Source: Gammaproteobacteria bacterium (GTDB lineage: Bacteria > Pseudomonadota > Gammaproteobacteria > Magnimaribacterales > Magnimaribacteraceae). Taken from it: a stretch of DNA of 7,788 nucleotides. The DNA is taken from contig PCBA01000042.1 of NCBI GenBank assembly GCA_002730855.1, positions 1 through 7,788 on the forward strand, given 5' to 3'. Shown here in pieces: positions 1 to 3,990 of this stretch (the stretch's first letter is position 1; each line of letters starts with the position of its first letter). The position numbers and the translations under genes were made by a program. The notes beneath the pieces are model-generated. The model was not told where the DNA came from. It ran no database searches and was given only the letters and a program-made list of their open reading frames with translations.

Positions 1-312
1 ATAATTAGCAAAATGCTCAAAGTAACTTATGTCGTTTTTTTTATCTTGATCTGTATTCTCCGAAATAATGCTATCTTCATAAAGTTTAATTATGAAATCT
101 GGATTCAAGTCTAACTTTTTAGAATAGGATCTTAGGAATCCCTTTATAAAGACCTCTCCTCCAGGAATTTCTTTAAATCTATCCTGTTCTAAGGCAAGTA
201 AGTAGGATTCTCTTATCTTTAATTCATTAGAGAGCCTCTTGTAACGTAACCTTTTCTTCTTTCTGGCGATCGTTAAGATTTGTCCTACAGAATCTTTGGC
301 ATAACCAGACAT
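1..312 (-). CDS. rodZ: RodZ-like helix-turn-helix protein, N-terminal part (runs off the left edge)
   Basis: The 104 codons present, with no stop, encode the N-terminal HTH_25 domain found in RodZ, the cytoskeletal protein that links MreB to the cell-wall elongation machinery at the inner membrane. Visible family features are the VGQILTIARKKKRL opening (residues 9-22), the LKIRESYLLALEQDRF helices (31-46) and the IPGGEVFIKGFLRSYSKKL segment (49-67), followed by a polar linker. The transmembrane helix and periplasmic domain would lie outside the window. The start ATG at 312 gives the usual short lead-in to the HTH. It lies 16 bp after the ndk stop with no clear Shine-Dalgarno, so it is probably co-transcribed with ndk. 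In Pseudomonas and relatives rlmN and pilF stand between ndk and rodZ; both are absent here. Other membrane-anchored HTH_25 proteins are possible, but the ndk neighbourhood favours RodZ. Confidence 0.8.
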   Translation of the reverse strand, partial: MSGYAKDSVGQILTIARKKKRLRYKRLSNELKIRESYLLALEQDRFKEIPGGEVFIKGFLRSYSKKLDLNPDFIIKLYEDSIISENTDQDKKNDISYFEHFANY

Positions 313-328
313 AATTGAAGTTTACGGA

Positions 329-736
329 TTATTTAGAAAAGAAATAGCTTATTTCCCTTTCGGCTGATTCTTGAGAATCCGATCCATGAACTGCATTAGC
401 ATCTATAGAATCAGCAAAATCAGCACGCAAAGTACCTGGCTTAGCTTCTTTAGGGTTGGTATTGCCCATGACTTCTCTATACCGAGAAATAGCGTCTTCC
501 CCTTCTAACACTTGAACCTGTATAGGTCCTGAAGTCATAAATTTAATAAGGTCAGCGAAGAATGGCTTTCCATCATGTTCTATATAAAAACCTTTAGCTT
601 CTTTATCTGATAATTGAATTAATTTCTTAGAAACAATATTCAACCCTTCAGACTCTAGTCTTTCACAAATTTTTTTAGAATGACCTTTAGATACAGCATC
701 AGGCTTAATAATTGAAAGTGTTTTTTCTAAAGCCAT
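329..736 (-). CDS. ndk: Nucleoside diphosphate kinase
   Basis: A 135-residue cytosolic enzyme that transfers the gamma-phosphate of ATP to nucleoside diphosphates through a phosphohistidine, balancing the NTP and dNTP pools. The whole family signature is present: the MALEKTLSIIKPDAV start, HDGKPFF (55-61), the MTSGP segment (67-71), TNPKEAKPGTLRADFA (93-108) and the active-site NAVHGSDS with the catalytic His at residue 117, the same number as in E. coli. The start was set at 736, not at an in-frame ATG 18 bases upstream (754). Codon 1 at 736 matches the family N-terminus and sits 4 bases after a strong AAGGAG, and the upstream ATG would translate through that Shine-Dalgarno. It follows iscX with a 52-bp gap and precedes rodZ by 16 bp. 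The gap may hold its own promoter, so ndk may be expressed both with and without the isc genes. Confidence 0.97.
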   Translation of the reverse strand: MALEKTLSIIKPDAVSKGHSKKICERLESEGLNIVSKKLIQLSDKEAKGFYIEHDGKPFFADLIKFMTSGPIQVQVLEGEDAISRYREVMGNTNPKEAKPGTLRADFADSIDANAVHGSDSQESAEREISYFFSK

Positions 737-740
737 AGTT

Positions 741-746
741 CTCCTT
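741..746 (-). promoter_or_regulatory. Shine-Dalgarno of ndk (decides the start)
   Basis: Minus-strand AAGGAG sits 4 bases before the ATG at 736. It is the strongest ribosome binding site in the minus-strand block and excludes the longer reading from 754, which would run through it. Confidence 0.8.
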
Positions 747-762
747 AGTTTCAAGAAAGCGC

Positions 763-792
763 ATTATACGTATAAATAATTTTTTTAGTTAA
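763..792 (-). promoter_or_regulatory. Possible ndk promoter in the iscX-ndk gap
   Basis: Minus strand TATAAT (763-768) is a perfect -10. A weak -35-like TTAACT (787-792, 4 of 6 matches to TTGACA) lies 18 bp upstream, overlapping the iscX stop codon. The -10 is embedded in the 12-bp palindrome TTATACGTATAA (764-775). In this AT-rich DNA a chance TATAAT is plausible. The 52-bp gap, the largest between genes on this strand, supports a separate start for ndk-rodZ. Confidence 0.4.
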
Positions 793-983
793 TCTAACTC
801 TTCTATCCATAGCATTTGGATAGCTTCCAAGATCTTTTCATTGCTTTTATTAGGATCGTCATTAAAACGATTCAGATTAATAACAAGGTCACGCAGATCA
901 GTAAATAGGATGTACCTTGGGTCAATATCTGAATGCTTTTCAGATAAATCTACAGCAATTTCAGTTACATCCGTCCAAAGCAT
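789..983 (-). CDS. iscX: IscX, small ISC accessory protein
   Basis: A 64-residue acidic protein that matches IscX (YfhJ) along its whole length: LWTDVTEIA at the N-terminus, DIDPRYILFTDLRDLV (19-34), the DDP segment (42-44) and SNEKILEAIQMLW (47-59). IscX binds IscS at the site also used by the bacterial frataxin CyaY, and binds iron; it is thought to tune the rate of cluster assembly. It has no cysteines and no signal or membrane segment. Its ATG directly follows the fdx stop codon (TAAATG, no intervening base), which indicates translational coupling. It ends the isc gene set here, as it does in other gammaproteobacteria. Confidence 0.95.
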   Translation of the reverse strand: MLWTDVTEIAVDLSEKHSDIDPRYILFTDLRDLVINLNRFNDDPNKSNEKILEAIQMLWIEELD

Positions 984-1322
984 TTAATTATTTTCAGATA
1001 CCATGTTAATTGTGTATTTTGGTAACTCTATTTCCAGTTCTTCTTTGTCTATAATAACTTGACAACTTAATCTAGATTCAGACTCTAAACCCCATGCTTT
1101 ATCTAGCATGTCTTCTTCATCTTCTTTGGCCTCATTTAAAGACTGGAATCCTTCTCTTATGACAACATGGCACGTGGTGCATGCACAAGACAGTTCACAA
1201 GCATGTTCTATTTTAATTCCATTCTCTAAAAGCACCTCAGCTAATGTTTCTCCAGGTTCGGCCTGTATATTAGCCCCTTTAGGACATATTTCTTTATGGG
1301 GCTTGATTTTTATTAGGGTCAT
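984..1322 (-). CDS. fdx: [2Fe-2S] ferredoxin of the ISC system
   Basis: A 112-residue adrenodoxin-type [2Fe-2S] ferredoxin that supplies electrons for cluster assembly on the IscS-IscU complex. The cluster motif HACELSCACTTC (40-51) gives ligands C42, C48 and C51, with C87 as the fourth in ESRLSC; a non-ligand C46 is also present. All these numbers agree with E. coli Fdx. The MLDKAWGLE helix (72-80) and PKYTINM C-terminus (101-107) are typical of this subtype and separate it from plant-type ferredoxins. It starts 12 bp after iscA. In most gammaproteobacteria hscB and hscA stand between iscA and fdx; here they are absent. No strong Shine-Dalgarno is visible. Confidence 0.97.
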   Translation of the reverse strand: MTLIKIKPHKEICPKGANIQAEPGETLAEVLLENGIKIEHACELSCACTTCHVVIREGFQSLNEAKEDEEDMLDKAWGLESESRLSCQVIIDKEELEIELPKYTINMVSENN

Positions 1323-1334
1323 TGAGACTAGAGC

Positions 1335-1697
1335 TTAAATCTCTATCTCAAAACTTTCACCGCAACCGCATACAGCTTTTACATTAGGGTTAAGAAACCT
1401 TACTCCTTCATTAACGCCTTCTGTATAAAAATCTACCTTGGTTCCTTTTAAGAATTGAAAAGATTCTTTATCGATAAAAATAGAAACATCTTTAAATTCA
1501 AATATTAGATCACTGGATTCTTTTTCATGAACATAATCAAGTTCATAAGTATAACCAGAGCAGCCTGAAGCTTCTATAACAGAAAATCTAACCCCCAAAC
1601 AGTCTTGGTTAGTGAGAGTGCTAGAAAAATGCTCTATAGCTGAATCAGATAAACTAAAGTTATTTGGATCAAATGTTTTTGGTACAGAAGAGTTCAT
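1335..1697 (-). CDS. iscA: IscA, A-type Fe-S/iron carrier
   Basis: A 120-residue HesB/IscA-family protein that carries iron or Fe-S clusters from the scaffold to target apoproteins. The three conserved cysteines are present: C46 in the SGCSGYTYEL segment (45-54), and C110 and C112 in the C-terminal CGCGESF (110-116), after FLNPNVKAV. It is about a dozen residues longer than E. coli IscA at the N-terminus (a polar lead-in, residues 1-15, before LSDSAIEHF). An alternative start in this lead-in is not obvious. Family membership is certain. Naming it IscA, not ErpA or SufA, rests on its place between iscU and fdx. It starts 4 bp after the iscU stop and is probably translationally coupled. Confidence 0.92.
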   Translation of the reverse strand: MNSSVPKTFDPNNFSLSDSAIEHFSSTLTNQDCLGVRFSVIEASGCSGYTYELDYVHEKESSDLIFEFKDVSIFIDKESFQFLKGTKVDFYTEGVNEGVRFLNPNVKAVCGCGESFEIEI

Positions 1698-1701
1698 TTT
1701 T

Positions 1702-2106
1702 TTATAACTTTGATTTGTAATCCTCTATTGCTTTATGGATGCTATCTTCTGCCAACACTGAACAGTGAATTTTTATAGGAGGTAAATCTAAAGCTTGAGC
1801 AATGTCCTTGTTTTTAATCTCACTTGCTTCTTCAATAGTTTTTCCTACAAGCATATCTACTAGTTCACTAGAAGATGCTATTGCAGAACCGCATCCGTAG
1901 GTTTTAAACTTTACATCACTAATAACATGGCTATCATTTTCTGGTTTACATTTTATTTGTAACCTCATTACATCACCACAAGCAGGTGCCCCTACCATAC
2001 CTGTTCCTATATCTAAATCAGAAGGATCCCACCTTCCAACACTGTTTTTCTCAGGTTCATTTAAAGTATTCTCAAATTTATCTATTACTTTCTTACTGTA
2101 GGCCAT
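1702..2106 (-). CDS. iscU: IscU, Fe-S cluster assembly scaffold
   Basis: A 134-residue scaffold on which the [2Fe-2S] cluster is built from IscS-derived sulfur. Cluster residues are the PACGD segment with C43 and D45, C72 in YGCGSAIASSS, and C115 in KIHCS. LPPIK (108-112) corresponds to LPPVK, the HscA chaperone recognition motif, although hscA is not in this operon. The N-terminus is unusual: the strongly conserved YENPRNVG of most IscU proteins is replaced by FENTLNEPEKNSVG (11-24), with a few extra residues before the GTGMVGAPACGD core. This explains the length of 134 against 128 in E. coli. The ATG at 2106 follows AGAGGA (2111-2116) at a rather short 4-base spacing. It follows iscS by 21 bp. 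Confidence 0.97.
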   Translation of the reverse strand: MAYSKKVIDKFENTLNEPEKNSVGRWDPSDLDIGTGMVGAPACGDVMRLQIKCKPENDSHVISDVKFKTYGCGSAIASSSELVDMLVGKTIEEASEIKNKDIAQALDLPPIKIHCSVLAEDSIHKAIEDYKSKL

Positions 2107-2127
2107 AATTTCCTCTGTATAATAATT

Positions 2128-3342
2128 CTAAGTTGCCATCCAATCTACTGAATCTAAATCTATCCCATCCTTGTACATGTCCCATAAAGGAGAAAGTTTC
2201 CTTAATTTCTCGACAGAATCTCTAACTAGCTTGATGGTGTATTCTACTTCTTGTTCGTTTGTGAAACGACCAATCGCAAACCTTATAGAGCTATGGGCTA
2301 ATTCATCCTTCAAGCCTAAAGCCCTAAGTACGTAAGAAGGCTCTAAACTTGCTGATGTACAAGCTGACCCTGAAGAAACCGCAATATCCTTTAACGCCAT
2401 TATTAAAGACTCTCCTTCTATGTAGTTGAAGCTAACATTTAAGAAACCTGCTGCTCTTAATTCCTCATCTCCATTCAAATAAACTTCTTCAATATCCTTT
2501 ATGCCATCCCACAACTTGTTCCTTAAAGATTCAATCCTTTTTCTATCTGCTTCCATATCAATTTTTGCAACTCTAAAAGCTTCACCCATACCAACTATCT
2601 GATGAGTAGCTAAAGTTCCTGATCTCATGCCTCTTTCGTGACCTCCACCATGTATTTGTGCTTTTAGTCTAACCCTAGGTTTTCTGCTTACATAAAGAGC
2701 CCCTATTCCCTTGGGACCATAAGTTTTATGCGCAGAAAATGACATCAAGTCAACATTTAAGGAAGATAGATTTATAGGGAGCTTCCCAGTACTTTGGGCG
2801 GCATCAACATGAAAAATAATACCCTTCTCCCTAGTAACATTTCCTAAGGACTCAATATCATTTATAACTCCAATTTCATTATTTAAGTGCATTAAGGAAA
2901 CTAAAATAGTGTTATCAGTTATGGCTTTTAAAACCTTATTAACGGTTATGATGCCTTTCTTATTTGGTTCCAAGTATGTTACTTCAAAACCTTCTGTCTC
3001 AAGCTGTCTACAACTATCCAACACTGCCTTATGTTCGATCTTAGAGGTAATTATATGATTACCTTTTGCTTTATTGAATCTTGCAGAACCTTTTATTGCT
3101 AGATTGTCTGATTCAGTTGCTCCAGAAGTCCAAACAATCTCCCTTGGATCACAATTCACTAAATTAGCAACATTTTGTCTTGCTTGTTCAGTTGCCTCAT
3201 CAGCTTTCCATCCGAAAGCATGAGATCTAGAAGCTGGATTACCAAAATTACCATCCATAGACAGACAATCTTGCATCTTTTCAATTACCCTCGGATCAAC
3301 TGGAGTAGTTGAAGCATAATCTAAGTATATTGGTAGTTTCAT
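2128..3342 (-). CDS. iscS: Cysteine desulfurase IscS
   Basis: A PLP-dependent class V aminotransferase-fold enzyme, 404 residues, exactly the E. coli length. It converts L-cysteine to alanine and passes the persulfide sulfur to IscU; in other bacteria it also feeds tRNA thiolation and other sulfur pathways. H104 stacks on PLP, D180 and Q183 contact the cofactor, K206 in SFSAHK forms the Schiff base, and C328 in SSGSACTSASLEPS is the persulfide cysteine. The numbering equals E. coli for all of these. The C-terminal LSPLWDMYKDGIDL segment (383-396), which contributes to IscU binding, is intact. The start MKLPIYLDYASTTP is canonical. It starts 6 bp after the iscR stop, with only a weak AGG upstream, so translation is probably coupled to iscR. 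Confidence 0.98.
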   Translation of the reverse strand: MKLPIYLDYASTTPVDPRVIEKMQDCLSMDGNFGNPASRSHAFGWKADEATEQARQNVANLVNCDPREIVWTSGATESDNLAIKGSARFNKAKGNHIITSKIEHKAVLDSCRQLETEGFEVTYLEPNKKGIITVNKVLKAITDNTILVSLMHLNNEIGVINDIESLGNVTREKGIIFHVDAAQSTGKLPINLSSLNVDLMSFSAHKTYGPKGIGALYVSRKPRVRLKAQIHGGGHERGMRSGTLATHQIVGMGEAFRVAKIDMEADRKRIESLRNKLWDGIKDIEEVYLNGDEELRAAGFLNVSFNYIEGESLIMALKDIAVSSGSACTSASLEPSYVLRALGLKDELAHSSIRFAIGRFTNEQEVEYTIKLVRDSVEKLRKLSPLWDMYKDGIDLDSVDWMAT

Positions 3343-3348
3343 TTTTCG

Positions 3349-3798
3349 CTAACCTGTAGCTATTAAAAAATTTTTATCTACTTCTGCACTGTTCATTTTT
3401 GAATTCAAAACATCTTTTAATGATTTATCCATTAGAAAAGTATTAATATTATCATTCAATTCAGTCCATAAATTATGAGCCATACACTTAGATCCTGCAT
3501 TGCAAGTTCCTTCTCCAGAGCATTGTGTCGCGTCCATTCTTTTCTCTACAGCGCTTATAATTTCACCTATCATTATTTTTTCACTTGGTCTGGAGAGCTT
3601 AAAACCTCCCTTAGGTCCTCTAGATGCAGTCAATATGTCTGCTTTTCTTAGGTAATTAAAAATTTTTTCAAGATAAGGAGCTGGTATTGACTGTCTTTTG
3701 GCAACATCAGAGATTTTAGAAAATGAAGATTCATTTTCATTTAAAGCAAGATCTAAAACTGCCGTTACAGCATATTTTCCTTTTGTAGTAAGGTTCAT
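3349..3798 (-). CDS. iscR: IscR, Fe-S-sensing Rrf2-family regulator
   Basis: A 149-residue Rrf2-type winged-helix repressor and activator. With a [2Fe-2S] cluster it represses the isc operon; without it, it acts on other targets. The winged helix spans about residues 1-65 (LTTKGKYAVTAVLDLAL, then YLEKIFNYLRKADIL and a SRGPKGGFKLS wing). The cluster ligands are all present: C93, C99, C105 and H108, spaced C-x5-C-x5-C-x2-H, matching C92, C98, C104 and H107 of E. coli. The ISAVEK segment before the cluster loop is also typical. The start at 3798 fits the family N-terminus. There is no Shine-Dalgarno, and the predicted promoter puts the transcript start about one base before the ATG, so it may be leaderless. 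A type 1 operator over its -35 indicates autoregulation. Confidence 0.96.
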   Translation of the reverse strand: MNLTTKGKYAVTAVLDLALNENESSFSKISDVAKRQSIPAPYLEKIFNYLRKADILTASRGPKGGFKLSRPSEKIMIGEIISAVEKRMDATQCSGEGTCNAGSKCMAHNLWTELNDNINTFLMDKSLKDVLNSKMNSAEVDKNFLIATG

Positions 3799-3805
3799 AA
3801 ACTTA

Positions 3806-3833
3806 ATTATAGATTTCTGACTATTTTTGTCAA
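3806..3833 (-). promoter_or_regulatory. isc operon promoter (sigma-70 type)
   Basis: Minus strand: a perfect TTGACA (-35, 3828-3833), a 16-bp spacer and a perfect TATAAT (-10, 3806-3811). The -10 ends 7 bases before the iscR ATG, so transcription should begin at about 3799, right at the start codon. This is the best promoter in the window. The IscR operator covers its -35 and the upstream half of the spacer. Confidence 0.8.
3817..3833 (-). promoter_or_regulatory. IscR type 1 operator
   Basis: Minus strand TTGACAAAAATAGTCAG fits the core of the published E. coli type 1 IscR consensus (YYGACTRWWWYAGTCRR) at 16 of 17 positions; the mismatch is A for T at position 6. The dyad TGAC-N7-GTCA is symmetrical. 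It overlaps the -35, so bound holo-IscR would block RNA polymerase. This is the arrangement expected for negative autoregulation in response to Fe-S sufficiency. Binding itself is inferred. Confidence 0.75.
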
Positions 3834-3861
3834 GAATATAGCTGAATATCTATTTATTAAT

Positions 3862-3875
3862 AGGTACATGTACCT
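3862..3875. repeat. 14-bp perfect palindrome
   Basis: AGGTACATGTACCT is a perfect palindrome in the intergenic region between the divergent iscR and oxidoreductase genes, about 28 bp upstream of the iscR -35. It lacks spacing or bases of an IscR type 2 site, so it is more likely the operator of a different dimeric regulator or a recombinase site. Its right half is also one arm of a longer inverted repeat whose other arm is at 4014-4026. Confidence 0.6.
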
Positions 3876-3925
3876 TTTAAATTAATCTTTTATAAGAAAA
3901 TTTAGTATTTCCTTTAAAAACACTA

Positions 3926-3931
3926 GATAAT
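3926..3931 (+). promoter_or_regulatory. Tentative -10 box for the oxidoreductase operon
   Basis: GATAAT matches TATAAT at 5 of 6 positions. It would start transcription near 3938, about 50 bases before the ATG at 3987. No convincing -35 is found 16-18 bp upstream, so this is only the best of several AT-rich candidates in 3834-3986. Confidence 0.25.
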
Positions 3932-3966
3932 AGATCAATTTTATGTACCATACACTTACTGGGGAT

Positions 3967-3990
3967 ATGAATATAGAAGCTGTATTATGA
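3967..3990 (+). CDS. Possible 7-codon leader ORF overlapping the next start
   Basis: ATG at 3967 opens the reading frame MNIEAVL, and its TGA stop overlaps the ATG at 3987 by the four bases ATGA. This is the geometry of translational coupling, and the same overlap joins the two genes downstream. GGGG (3961-3964) lies only 2 bases from the ATG, too close for an ideal Shine-Dalgarno. No good Shine-Dalgarno stands before 3987 itself, which makes delivery of ribosomes by this small ORF worth considering. It may be chance. Confidence 0.25.
   Translation: MNIEAVL

Noticed and set aside
737..754. A longer ndk reading from an ATG at 754, adding MKLRRT
   Set aside because: It would translate through the AAGGAG that serves the ATG at 736, and the extra residues have no counterpart in the family N-terminus.
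737..788. Transcription terminator after iscX
   Set aside because: The palindrome at 764-775 is short and AT-only apart from its central CG, with no GC-rich stem followed by a T-run on the minus strand.
1108..1338. Plus-strand open frame opposite fdx
   Set aside because: It is antisense to a gene with intact ferredoxin ligands, resembles no known family, and reflects the codon bias of the gene opposite.
3862..3875. IscR type 2 site at the palindrome
   Set aside because: The conserved CC and GG flanks with the 7-base centre of the type 2 consensus do not fit.
3799..3986. tRNA gene or direct-repeat att site expected next to an integrase
   Set aside because: No cloverleaf, T-loop (GTTCRA) context or long direct repeat was found in the intergenic region; only the inverted repeats reported above.
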